Source of the DNA: an uncultured Pelagibacteraceae bacterium
GTDB lineage: Bacteria; Pseudomonadota; Alphaproteobacteria; Pelagibacterales; Pelagibacteraceae
Assembly: GCA_902615975.1 (NCBI GenBank)
Contig: CACMRC010000005.1
Span: forward strand, 1-64,000
Length of the DNA stretch: 64,000 bases
Direction of reading: 5' to 3'
The position numbers were made by a program, and so were the translations under genes. The notes beneath the pieces are model-generated. The model worked only from the letters and a program-made list of their open reading frames with translations. It was not told the origin of the DNA and did no database searches. The first letter of the stretch is position 1, and each line of letters starts with the position of its first letter. Shown here in pieces: positions 9,713 to 18,241 of the stretch.

Positions 9713-12700
9713 TATAATTTTGTTGGCATTGGTTTATTAGTATCAATATTGTACTTCTTCATTGCATGTTTTGCATGTTTGGAAGTAATTAGCTGTTCTT
9801 TTGCTAAAATACTTAAACCATAAGCAACCAAATGTTCTTTATCTACCTCAAAAAATTTTCTTAAATTTTTTCTTGTATCACTTCTTCCAAAACCATCTGC
9901 TCCTAATGAATAAAAGCTTTTATTAGTATAAGGTCTGATTTGATCAGAATTCATTCTCATATAATCAGATGCAGCCATAATTGGGCCCTCTGTTTGGCCA
10001 AGGCATTGCTCAACATAAGATTTTTTAGGTTCTTTATCAGGATTCAAAAGATTAAATCTTTCTACCTCCATTCCATCTTTTCTTAATTCATTAAAACTTG
10101 TTACACTCCATATCTCACTGTCAATTTGATAATCATTTTGTAAAATCTCTGCAGCAGACATCATTTCTCTTAAGATTGTTCCTGATCCTAAAAGTTGGAT
10201 TTTAGTTTTTTTGTATTTGTTAAATTCTTTTATTTTATACATACCCTTTAAAATGCCTTCCTCACAATTTTTATCTTTTGGCATTTCTGGGTGTGAGTAA
10301 TTTTCATTCATTGTTGTAATATAATAAAAAACATTCTCATTTTTCTCATGCATTCTTCTTAAACCTTCTCGAAAAATTACCGCTAATTCATAATGAAATG
10401 TAGGATCATAAGTTACACAATTTGGAATAGTTGATGCAATCAAATGACTATGCCCATCTTGGTGTTGTAAGCCTTCTCCAGCTAATGTTGTTCTTCCAGC
10501 TGTTGCACCTACCAAAAATCCTCTAGCCTGACTATCCCCAGCTGCCCAAGCTAGATCTCCTATTCGTTGGAAACCAAACATTGAATAAAAAATGTAAATT
10601 GGGATCATTTCGATATCATGATTAGTATATGCAGTGGCAGCAGCAATCCATGAAGACATAGCACCTGCCTCATTGATACCTTCCTCTAGAACTTGACCAC
10701 TTTTGTCTTCTCTATAAGAACTTAATTGAGCTGCATCCTCAGGTTCATATTTTTGTCCTTCATGAGCATAAATCCCTATTTTTTGAAAAAATCCTTCCAT
10801 GCCAAACGTTCTTGCTTCGTCGGGAATAATAGGAACCAGTCTAGGAGATATATTTTTATCCCTTAATAAATTTGTTAACATTCTTACCAAGGCCATAGTA
10901 GTAGACATTTCTTTTTCACCAGTTGACACTTTCATGAAATCGAAAATATCTTTTGAGGGTGCTTTGATTGGTTTAGCGAAAGTCGAACGTTCGGGTAAAT
11001 ATCCACCTAATTTAATTCTTCTGTCTTTTATGTACTTTATTTCGGGAGATTTTTCGTCAGGCCTAAAGTATTCAATATTTTTCACTTGTTCATCTGTTAA
11101 GGGAACATCAAATCGATCTCTATAGTACATCAAGTCATCAACATCTAATTTTTTCGTTTGATGAGTAGTATTTACACTTTCTCCTGATTTTCCCATTCCG
11201 TAACCTTTAATAGTTTTTGCAATTATCACTGTTGGGCTTCCTTGATGTTTAGTCGCTTTATCATATGCAGCAAAAACTTTGTGAGGATCGTGACCACCTC
11301 TATTAAGTCTCCAAATATCTGTATCTGACATGCTTGAAAATAATTCTAATGCTTCAGGAGATTTCCCAAAAAACTTTTCTCTTACATAAGCACCGTCTCT
11401 TGCTTTCATTGCCTGGTACTCACCATCTACTGTCTCGTTCATAATTTTTATTAAGTGACCAGTTTTATCATTAGCAAGCAACGAATCCCAATATGACCCC
11501 CAAATAACTTTAATTACATTCCAGCCAGATCCTCTGAAACTTCCCTCAAGCTCTTGAATAATTTTTCCATTACCTCTAACTGGACCATCTAATCTTTGAA
11601 GATTACAATTTATTACAAATATTAAATTATCTAAATTTTCTCTAGCAGCTAATCCAATAGCTCCCATTGACTCAGGCTCATCCATCTCCCCATCGCCTAA
11701 AAAGGCCCATACTTTTCTTCCTTCATCTTTAATCAAACCTCTATTGATTAAATATTTCATGTATCTAGCTTGATATATAGCAAGCATAGGACCTAACCCC
11801 ATGGATACAGTGGGGAACTGCCAAAAATTTGGCATTAGCCAAGGGTGTGGATATGACGATAGACCACCAGGTTTTACCTCCTGTCTGAAACTATCTAATT
11901 GTTTTTCATTTAATCTTCCTTCTAAGAAAGCTCTTGCATACATTCCTGGAGCACTATGTCCTTGAAAATAAATTAAATCTCCACCAAATTTGTTATTTTT
12001 TGCTCTCCAAAAATGGTTCATCCCAACATCATATAATGTTGCAGCAGATGCAAATGTTCCAATGTGTCCACCAAGCTCAGGATATTTTTTATTTGCTCGA
12101 ACTACCATTGCTGCTGCATTCCATCTAATCAACGATCTAATTCTTCTTTCAATATTTTGATCGCCACCAGACTTTACTTCAGCCTCAGGAGGTATTGTAT
12201 TAATGTATGGTGTATTTTGAGTATAAGGAATATTTGCTCCTTCACGATAAGCTTTGTTAATTAGTTCTTTAATTAAAAAATGAGCTCTTTGATTTCCATC
12301 TTTCGAAATAACTGCAGATAAAGACTCTAACCAATCTTGAGTTTCAAGTGGATCAATATCAGCCCCATTAACTACTTGAATTGTGGATTGTTTTTTTTCA
12401 ATTATAGGTTCAGATATAATTTTTTTTTCCTCTTTTTTTTCAGACATTGCTTCTTCAGCTTGTTTAATTATATTTTCTGTATCTTTTGGAAGAGTACTTT
12501 CTGATGATGTTTTTGATGTTGGTGTAAGATTAAGCAACAAATCTCCCTTAGAAACTTTATCACCAACTTTAACTGCTAAACTATCTACCTTCCCAGCAAT
12601 GGTAGAAGGAATTTCAACACTTGATTTATCACTTTCAATTGTGACTATTGGATCATTTTGTTTAATTTGATCACCAGGTTTTACAAGTATCTCTATAACC

Positions 12701-12750
12701 TCAACATTTTCAAAATCACCAATGTCAGGAACAAGTAATTTTTCGCTCAT
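9712..12750 (-). CDS. aceE: pyruvate dehydrogenase E1 (homodimeric) with an N-terminal lipoyl domain
   Basis: Thiamine-diphosphate enzyme that decarboxylates pyruvate and acetylates lipoyl groups. The E1 part (about residues 131-1012) is a full homodimeric AceE with the ThDP motif GDGEMDEPES at 352-361. In front of it sits a complete lipoyl domain (residues 1-77) with ESDKSSVEIPS and lipoyl Lys42, followed by a Glu/Lys/Ser linker (about 78-125). E. coli AceE has 887 residues and no lipoyl domain; this protein has 1012. The lipoyl domain closely resembles that of the neighbouring E2, which suggests duplication and fusion. No E3 (lpd) gene is nearby. The ATG is supported because the lipoyl domain starts right at it. 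Confidence 0.95.
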   Translation of the reverse strand: MSEKLLVPDIGDFENVEVIEILVKPGDQIKQNDPIVTIESDKSSVEIPSTIAGKVDSLAVKVGDKVSKGDLLLNLTPTSKTSSESTLPKDTENIIKQAEEAMSEKKEEKKIISEPIIEKKQSTIQVVNGADIDPLETQDWLESLSAVISKDGNQRAHFLIKELINKAYREGANIPYTQNTPYINTIPPEAEVKSGGDQNIERRIRSLIRWNAAAMVVRANKKYPELGGHIGTFASAATLYDVGMNHFWRAKNNKFGGDLIYFQGHSAPGMYARAFLEGRLNEKQLDSFRQEVKPGGLSSYPHPWLMPNFWQFPTVSMGLGPMLAIYQARYMKYLINRGLIKDEGRKVWAFLGDGEMDEPESMGAIGLAARENLDNLIFVINCNLQRLDGPVRGNGKIIQELEGSFRGSGWNVIKVIWGSYWDSLLANDKTGHLIKIMNETVDGEYQAMKARDGAYVREKFFGKSPEALELFSSMSDTDIWRLNRGGHDPHKVFAAYDKATKHQGSPTVIIAKTIKGYGMGKSGESVNTTHQTKKLDVDDLMYYRDRFDVPLTDEQVKNIEYFRPDEKSPEIKYIKDRRIKLGGYLPERSTFAKPIKAPSKDIFDFMKVSTGEKEMSTTMALVRMLTNLLRDKNISPRLVPIIPDEARTFGMEGFFQKIGIYAHEGQKYEPEDAAQLSSYREDKSGQVLEEGINEAGAMSSWIAAATAYTNHDIEMIPIYIFYSMFGFQRIGDLAWAAGDSQARGFLVGATAGRTTLAGEGLQHQDGHSHLIASTIPNCVTYDPTFHYELAVIFREGLRRMHEKNENVFYYITTMNENYSHPEMPKDKNCEEGILKGMYKIKEFNKYKKTKIQLLGSGTILREMMSAAEILQNDYQIDSEIWSVTSFNELRKDGMEVERFNLLNPDKEPKKSYVEQCLGQTEGPIMAASDYMRMNSDQIRPYTNKSFYSLGADGFGRSDTRKNLRKFFEVDKEHLVAYGLSILAKEQLITSKHAKHAMKKYNIDTNKPMPTKL

Positions 12751-12876
12751 TTTTAAATGTTTTATATACCCAAAAAAACATTATTGGATTTTATTTTATC
12801 ACATTAATAAGGTTTTTTCGTTAATCTTATATTTTTATTATACAAAAAATAAAAAAATAAATGAATATTAAGCTTT

Positions 12877-14064
12877 TTAGCTTCTCTCAATACACATAGC
12901 TATTCCCATACCACCACCAATACAGAGTGCCGCACAACCTTTTTTTTTATCTTGCTTAATCATTTCATGGACAAGTGTAACCAAAATTCTTGCCCCAGAA
13001 GCTCCAATTGGATGACCTAAGGCAATTGCTCCTCCATTAACATTAACTTTTTGTTCAGGAATTTTTAATTCTTCAATTACCGCAATACTTTGTGCTGCGA
13101 AGGCTTCATTAATTTCAAATAAGTCTACTTCATCTATTTTCCAATTTGCTTTAGATAAAGCTTCTTGAATTGAGGGTATAGGTCCCAATCCCATTAATGA
13201 AGGCTCAACCCCACAAGTTGCCCAAGATACAATTTTAACCAATGGCTCTAATGATTTTTTTTCTGCTTGTTCTCTAGACATTAAAACTAAGGCTGCAGCA
13301 CCATCGTTTATGCCTGAGGAATTTCCAGGTGTTACAGTCCCATTTTCTTTAAATACTGTTTTTAATTTTTTTAAATCATCTATGCTTAAATTTTCTCTAG
13401 GATGTTCATCTTTTTCAAATATAAATTTTTTATCACCATCTTCAATTTTTAATTTAATCAGCTCATCCTGAAATTTATTTTCACTATATGCTTTTTCTGT
13501 TTTTTTCTGAGAATTTAAAGAAAAATTATCTTGTTCATCTCTTGAAATTTTATATTTATCGGCAACATTCTCAGCTGTGACACCCATATGATAATCATTA
13601 AATGAATCTAGCAGACCATCTTTTATCATTGTATCTACTAATTTATTTTCAGAAAATTTTTTATCTTCTCGATAATAAATTGCATGAGTTGCTCTAGACA
13701 TATTTTCTTGACCGCCTGCAATGACTATTTTATTTTCTCCTAAACTTATTGATTGATATCCTGAAACAACAGATCTTAATCCAGATCCACAAACTTGATT
13801 AACAATATGAGCAGGTTTTGAAACTGGTACTCCGGCACCAATTGAAGCTTGCCTAGCGGGATTTTGACCAAGTCCAGAAGTTAAAACATGCCCCATAATT
13901 ACTTCATCAATCTCCTCTAAATCTAATTTTGATTGATAAATTACCTCTTTAATTGCTATTGATCCTAATTTTGATGCGCTAAGATTTTTTAACGACCCTT
14001 TGTATCTACCAATTGGAGTTCTTAGTGCTGAAGTAATAACAACATCGCTAGAATTTTTACTCAT
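12877..14064 (-). CDS. acetyl-CoA acetyltransferase (thiolase)
   Basis: Thiolase II, which condenses two acetyl-CoA to acetoacetyl-CoA or runs the reverse cleavage. At 395 residues it has the family length. The acyl-accepting Cys92 is in NQVCGSGLRSV, NEAFAAQ is present, the histidine is in GGAIALGHPIGASGAR, and the second catalytic Cys381 is in CIGGGMG. It sits 126 bases upstream of aceE on the same strand, and an acetoacetyl-CoA synthetase lies a few kilobases away, so a role in acetoacetate or short-chain acyl-CoA metabolism is likely. Biosynthetic (phaA/atoB) and degradative members cannot be separated by eye, so no symbol is given. Confidence 0.93.
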   Translation of the reverse strand: MSKNSSDVVITSALRTPIGRYKGSLKNLSASKLGSIAIKEVIYQSKLDLEEIDEVIMGHVLTSGLGQNPARQASIGAGVPVSKPAHIVNQVCGSGLRSVVSGYQSISLGENKIVIAGGQENMSRATHAIYYREDKKFSENKLVDTMIKDGLLDSFNDYHMGVTAENVADKYKISRDEQDNFSLNSQKKTEKAYSENKFQDELIKLKIEDGDKKFIFEKDEHPRENLSIDDLKKLKTVFKENGTVTPGNSSGINDGAAALVLMSREQAEKKSLEPLVKIVSWATCGVEPSLMGLGPIPSIQEALSKANWKIDEVDLFEINEAFAAQSIAVIEELKIPEQKVNVNGGAIALGHPIGASGARILVTLVHEMIKQDKKKGCAALCIGGGMGIAMCIERS

Positions 14065-14137
14065 AAAGTAATTAACATAATATTTTATAAGTTAAATTAC
14101 ATCAAAAACTTTGATATATGGGATATATTATTAAAAA

Positions 14138-14214
14138 GGACCGCTGGCCAAATTGGATAAGGCGCTCGGCTACGAACCGGGAGATTCCAGATTCGAGTTC
14201 TGGGCGGTCCACCA
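14138..14214 (+). tRNA. tRNA-Arg (anticodon ACG)
   Basis: A full cloverleaf can be folded by eye. The acceptor stem is GGACCGC with GCGGTCC, the anticodon stem is CTCGG with CCGGG around loop CTACGAA, and the T arm is CCAGA-TTCGAGT-TCTGG. The anticodon is ACG, normally edited to ICG to read CGU, CGC and CGA. The terminal CCA is encoded (14212-14214). Confidence 0.97.
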
Positions 14215-14228
14215 AAAAGGAAACAAAA

Positions 14229-14327
14229 ATGTTTAATTGGCTTTTGAATGCATCTTTACAAAAATCAGTAATTTATTTTTTTACAATTATTTTAATAATT
14301 TTATTAATTTTAACTTTTGTATTATAA
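14229..14327 (+). CDS. putative 32-residue single-span membrane protein
   Basis: A small ORF starting 14 bases after tRNA-Arg. The ATG at 14229 has an AGGA element about eight bases upstream (CAAAAAGGAAACAAAA). The product has a short polar start (MFNWLLNASLQKS) and one strongly hydrophobic span (VIYFFTIILIILLILTFVL) that ends the protein. It resembles no family that I know. A longer frame in the same phase begins inside or before the tRNA and is not credible. The next gene starts seven bases after the stop. Codon content is too uniform to test coding potential by eye, so this is a candidate only. Confidence 0.45.
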   Translation: MFNWLLNASLQKSVIYFFTIILIILLILTFVL

Positions 14328-14333
14328 AAAATT

Positions 14334-14759
14334 ATGAGCAGTAAATTTGAGCAAATAAGTATTAAACCTGGATTTATGAAACACAATGGGGGTGTTTTAT
14401 TTAGAGCTATTTCAGAAAATGAATATGAATTTAAATCTATAATTAATGAAAATCATTTAAATGCTGCTGGAATAACTCATGGGGGTTATTTATCTGCTTT
14501 AATAGATGCAGGAGCAGGAACAGCCGCGCATAGAGCTGCAGGAAATGCACCATGTGTAACTATCTCTTTAGATATAAAATTTATAGGCGCTTCAAAAGTT
14601 GGGGATGAAATTATTGGACATACAAAAATTTTAAAAAAAACAAATACTCTTGTGTTTTTATTTTGTGAGCTTAAGTGTAATGATAAAATAATTACCTCTG
14701 CATCTGGAGTATGGAAAATTATTAAAATAAAGCCGTCTAATTTGGGTCCAGGTGGATAA
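14334..14759 (+). CDS. PaaI-type hotdog thioesterase
   Basis: Hotdog-fold acyl-CoA thioesterase of the PaaI/YdiI group, 141 residues. The signature is the helix-capping segment GITHGGYLSALIDAGAG (about residues 44-60), which carries the HGG turn and the acidic residue used for thioester hydrolysis. The second half VTISLDIKFIGASKVGD is the typical central strand. The substrate is unknown; relatives act on phenylacetyl-, benzoyl- or fatty acyl-CoA. It is probably cotranscribed with the small ORF in front. Its stop lies two bases from the stop of the convergent TRAP permease. Confidence 0.85.
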   Translation: MSSKFEQISIKPGFMKHNGGVLFRAISENEYEFKSIINENHLNAAGITHGGYLSALIDAGAGTAAHRAAGNAPCVTISLDIKFIGASKVGDEIIGHTKILKKTNTLVFLFCELKCNDKIITSASGVWKIIKIKPSNLGPGG

Positions 14760-14761
14760 TT

Positions 14762-17083
14762 TTACTCTTTTCTTTTTAAGTTAAAGTAGCCAAATACAAC
14801 TAGCAATAATATTGCTATAGGATAAACGATATTTTTGGATGGTCTATCTGAATTTTCAATTTTAAATTCACTTATATAGTCTCCCATTTCAAAACCACTT
14901 TTTTTTGCTTCTCCATTCCATTTCAAATTATCAACAATAATTTTGTCATCTTGTTTCATTAATGTAATTCCATAGTCCTCTAAAGTAAATTTATCTTCAA
15001 AAGTATTTTTTGATATCACAAATAACTTATATCTTTCTCCGTATAAACTGGGCCTTGTTATTTTAATTTGAATTTCTTTTGTTGAGTCTAATTTCATTGA
15101 ATTAATTTTAGTAATTTCCTCATAATTATATTTTGGATAAAATTTGTTTAAAACAAAGTCGGGTGATAGCAAGGAAATAGAAATTACTAAAAAAATAATT
15201 ATTTCATACCATTTAAGTTTATTAATAAACCATCCTTGAGTGGCTGATGTAAATACTAAAATCCCAATTAAAGAAGTTATAATTACAATCAATCCATGCC
15301 AAATATTTTCAATACCAATAAGTAAAAGTTCATGGTTAAATAAGAATACAATCGGCAAAATTCCTGTTCTTAAACTATACCAAAAAGCTTGAACCCCTGT
15401 TCTTAAGGGATCTCCACCAGATATTCCTGCAGCTGCATAAGAGGCAAGTCCCACTGGTGGCGTCACATCAGCCATTAAGCCAAAATAAAAGACAAATAAA
15501 TGAACTGCAATTAACGGAAAAATAAAACCTGAGGCATTCCCAACATCCACTAACACAGTCGCCATTAAAGAAGCAACAACAACATAATTTGCTGTTGTTG
15601 GCAAACCCATTCCTAAAAGTAAGCACAAAATAATTGTTAAAAATAATAATATAGTAACGTTATCTTTAGCTATAGATTCTATAACTATTATTAAATTAGT
15701 ACTTAAGCCTGTAGATCCAACTGCACCAACAATAATTCCTGCAGTTGCAATCGCTATACCAACAGCAACCATATTTAAAGCGCCTTTTTCAAAACCAACT
15801 ATTGTTTGATTAAACCATTCTTTAAGTGCATCTTTTTTAATTTTATTTTTAATTAACAAACTTATTAAATTGACTAAAACCAAAGTAATGGTTGCATAAA
15901 AAATTGAATATGAGGCAGTAAATCTTAAATAAACCAAAGTATAAATTAAAACAAAAATTGGTATTAAAAAATGTATCCCAGATAAAAAAGTTTTTTTTAA
16001 ATGAGGAACATCTGCATCATCCATTCCTTTAAGATTTAATTTTAAAGCTTCTAAATGTGAAATATAAAATAATGCTATATAAGAAATAATTGCTGGTAAG
16101 AAAGCATGTTTAACTATTTCAAAGTAAGTTACACCAATAAAACTTGCCATTACGAATGCTGCGGCGCCCATGACAGGTGGCATGATCTGACCATTGACTG
16201 ATGAGGAAACCTCGATAGCACCAGCTTTTTCTTTTGAAAAACCAGTTTTTTTCATAATTGGAATTGTAAATGTTCCAGTAGTAACTGTGTTTGCAATTGA
16301 AGATCCCGAAATTAATCCAGTCATACCTGAACCTAATATTGCTGCCTTTGCAGGTCCTCCTCTCATTTTTCCAACCATTGCAAAAGCAAGATCTAAAAAA
16401 TATTTTCCACCACCTGCAGTTTCAAGCAAAGCGCCGAATAAAACAAATAGGAAAATAAAATCTACTGATACCCCAATCGGAATTCCAAAAATTGCTTCTT
16501 GATCAAGCCACTGAAAGCCTACAAGTCTATTTAAAGACAAACCACCATGAGAAATTATTTCAGGCGCATACCTTCCAAAGTATGAAAACAATAGAAAACA
16601 ACTGGCTATAATTACCAAAGGTAAACCAATTGCTCTTCGGGTGGCCTCTAAAAGAATTAAAATTCCACATCCTCCTAAAATCAATTCTAATGGAAAATTT
16701 AATGTTTCTGATATCTTAAGATTTAAAAGAACACCCCCTCTATCAACCAACTGATCATAAAAAAAATAAATATAAAGACACGAAATCGCTCCCATAAAAC
16801 TGATCAAAACATCAAAAAACGAAATTTTCTTACCCTTTGATATTGGGTAAATTAAAAAGGCTAGAGTTAAAGCAAAACCTAAATGAATTGCCCTTGCTGG
16901 CAATCCCTTAAACATTCCAAAATTTAACATGAATGGGAATGGTGAAGCGTACCAAAGTTGAAATAATGACCAAACAATTGCTATTGCTGAAACAATTTTC
17001 AGATGAAAACCAGTAATATTTCTAGTTGGTGATAAATCTTCGCTTATTTTATTTTTAATTTTACTGCTGATTGAGTCGTTCAT
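14762..17083 (-). CDS. TRAP transporter permease, fused DctQ/DctM type (TAXI system)
   Basis: Fused small and large membrane subunits of a tripartite ATP-independent periplasmic transporter, 773 residues. The N-terminal four-helix DctQ-like part (about residues 20-160) runs into a large DctM-like part with conserved GSGMTGLISGSSIANTVT and GMGLPTTANYVV segments. A soluble C-terminal tail after about residue 650 resembles the DUF3394 extension found in fused TAXI permeases. It works with the TAXI binding protein encoded just upstream. Fused TAXI systems are known to take up organic acids such as 2-oxoglutarate or glutamate in other bacteria; the substrate here is not known. Confidence 0.93.
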   Translation of the reverse strand: MNDSISSKIKNKISEDLSPTRNITGFHLKIVSAIAIVWSLFQLWYASPFPFMLNFGMFKGLPARAIHLGFALTLAFLIYPISKGKKISFFDVLISFMGAISCLYIYFFYDQLVDRGGVLLNLKISETLNFPLELILGGCGILILLEATRRAIGLPLVIIASCFLLFSYFGRYAPEIISHGGLSLNRLVGFQWLDQEAIFGIPIGVSVDFIFLFVLFGALLETAGGGKYFLDLAFAMVGKMRGGPAKAAILGSGMTGLISGSSIANTVTTGTFTIPIMKKTGFSKEKAGAIEVSSSVNGQIMPPVMGAAAFVMASFIGVTYFEIVKHAFLPAIISYIALFYISHLEALKLNLKGMDDADVPHLKKTFLSGIHFLIPIFVLIYTLVYLRFTASYSIFYATITLVLVNLISLLIKNKIKKDALKEWFNQTIVGFEKGALNMVAVGIAIATAGIIVGAVGSTGLSTNLIIVIESIAKDNVTILLFLTIILCLLLGMGLPTTANYVVVASLMATVLVDVGNASGFIFPLIAVHLFVFYFGLMADVTPPVGLASYAAAGISGGDPLRTGVQAFWYSLRTGILPIVFLFNHELLLIGIENIWHGLIVIITSLIGILVFTSATQGWFINKLKWYEIIIFLVISISLLSPDFVLNKFYPKYNYEEITKINSMKLDSTKEIQIKITRPSLYGERYKLFVISKNTFEDKFTLEDYGITLMKQDDKIIVDNLKWNGEAKKSGFEMGDYISEFKIENSDRPSKNIVYPIAILLLVVFGYFNLKRKE

Positions 17084-17103
17084 TAAAATTATTCATACCA
17101 TAA

Positions 17104-17137
17104 AAAAAAGGCCCGGTAAAAATTACCAGGCCTTTTT
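17104..17137 (-). terminator. hairpin between TAXI binding protein and permease genes
   Basis: A stem of GGCC-C-GGTAA paired with TTACC-A-GGCC (one C/A mismatch, AAA loop) is flanked by A8 on one side and T6 on the other, so it reads as an intrinsic terminator in both directions. On the minus strand it lies after the TAXI gene and about 20 bases before the permease start. It probably acts as a leaky terminator or 3' stabiliser, giving more binding protein than permease. Confidence 0.75.
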
Positions 17138-17155
17138 TAATTAATAAAAATTAGA

Positions 17156-18160
17156 TTACATTAACCCAGCTTCTTTATAGTATTTTATTGCACCTGGATG
17201 TAATGGAGCAGATAAACCATCTTTAATCATGTTTTTCTTTTCCAAGAAACCAAATGCTGGATGTTGTTTTTTGAAATCATCAAAATTTTCCATTACAGCT
17301 TTTGTAACTAAATAAACAAGCTCTTCAGAAACATCTGCAGAAGTAACAACAGTAGCTTTTACACCAAAAGTTGTAGCATCTTTTTTCTGACCTGTATAAG
17401 TTCCTTTAGGTATTACTGCCTGTGCATAATAATCTGCACCATTAATTAAACCTTGAACTTCAGAACCTGTTAAATTAATTGGAGATGCTTTGGCTGCACA
17501 AGTTGCTGCTTGTTCCATAGCACCATTTGGAAATCCAACAGAATAACCAAATGCATCTATTTTTCCATCGCATAGCGCTTTAACTTGTTCAGAAGAAGTA
17601 AGTTCAGTTGTTGATTTAAAGAAACTATTATCAACACCCATTGCTTTCATCAGTTCTTCCATAGTTCCTCTTTGACCTGAACCAGGATTACCGATGTTAA
17701 CTACTTTTCCTTTTAATCCAGCAAAATCTTTAATTTTTGCTTTTTTTCTTGCCCAAATTTGAAAAGGCTCATTGTGAACTGAGAAAACTGCTCTCAAATT
17801 ACTAAATTGTTTTCCTTCCCATTTACTAGATCCATTTACAGCATGATACTGCCAGTCTGATTGCGCTACACCAAATTGGAATTCTCCAGCTGCTATCTGA
17901 CCAATATTATAGTTAGATCCACCAGTGGATGGAGCAGTACATCTATAAGCTTTAGCTGTACCTTTTTTTCTACCATGTTCAGCACTAATTGCTGATTTGT
18001 GAAGCATTTTACATATAGCGTTTCCTGTTTGGAAATATACTCCTGTAGGTCCGCCTGTTCCTATCGTAAAGAACTCTGCTGATTTAGCAACAGTTGTCAA
18101 AGACAATGATGCAAATAAAATCAGTAAAGCACTTGATAGAGATGTGATTATTTTTTTCAT
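17156..18160 (-). CDS. TAXI-family TRAP transporter solute-binding protein
   Basis: Periplasmic substrate-binding subunit of a TRAP transporter, 334 residues. A Sec signal peptide occupies about residues 1-27 (MKKIITSLSSALLILFASLS, cleavage near KSA-E). The mature part begins with FFTIGTGGPTGVYFQTG, the hallmark of the TAXI family, and closes with LHPGAIKYYKEAG. A strong Shine-Dalgarno (GAGGGG) lies about six bases before the ATG, in keeping with the high expression typical of binding proteins in SAR11-like cells. A hairpin separates it from the fused permease downstream. Confidence 0.95.
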   Translation of the reverse strand: MKKIITSLSSALLILFASLSLTTVAKSAEFFTIGTGGPTGVYFQTGNAICKMLHKSAISAEHGRKKGTAKAYRCTAPSTGGSNYNIGQIAAGEFQFGVAQSDWQYHAVNGSSKWEGKQFSNLRAVFSVHNEPFQIWARKKAKIKDFAGLKGKVVNIGNPGSGQRGTMEELMKAMGVDNSFFKSTTELTSSEQVKALCDGKIDAFGYSVGFPNGAMEQAATCAAKASPINLTGSEVQGLINGADYYAQAVIPKGTYTGQKKDATTFGVKATVVTSADVSEELVYLVTKAVMENFDDFKKQHPAFGFLEKKNMIKDGLSAPLHPGAIKYYKEAGLM

Positions 18161-18241
18161 TGTTTACCCCTCTATTTATATGTCGTTATTTTTATAAATT
18201 TATTCTAACAAAAAATAATCGTAGGTGTACAGAGTGATTTT

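Noticed and set aside
14118-14228. Upstream extension of the small ORF through tRNA-Arg
   Set aside because: The extension would translate the tRNA gene. The ATG at 14229 with its own AGGA element is the credible start.
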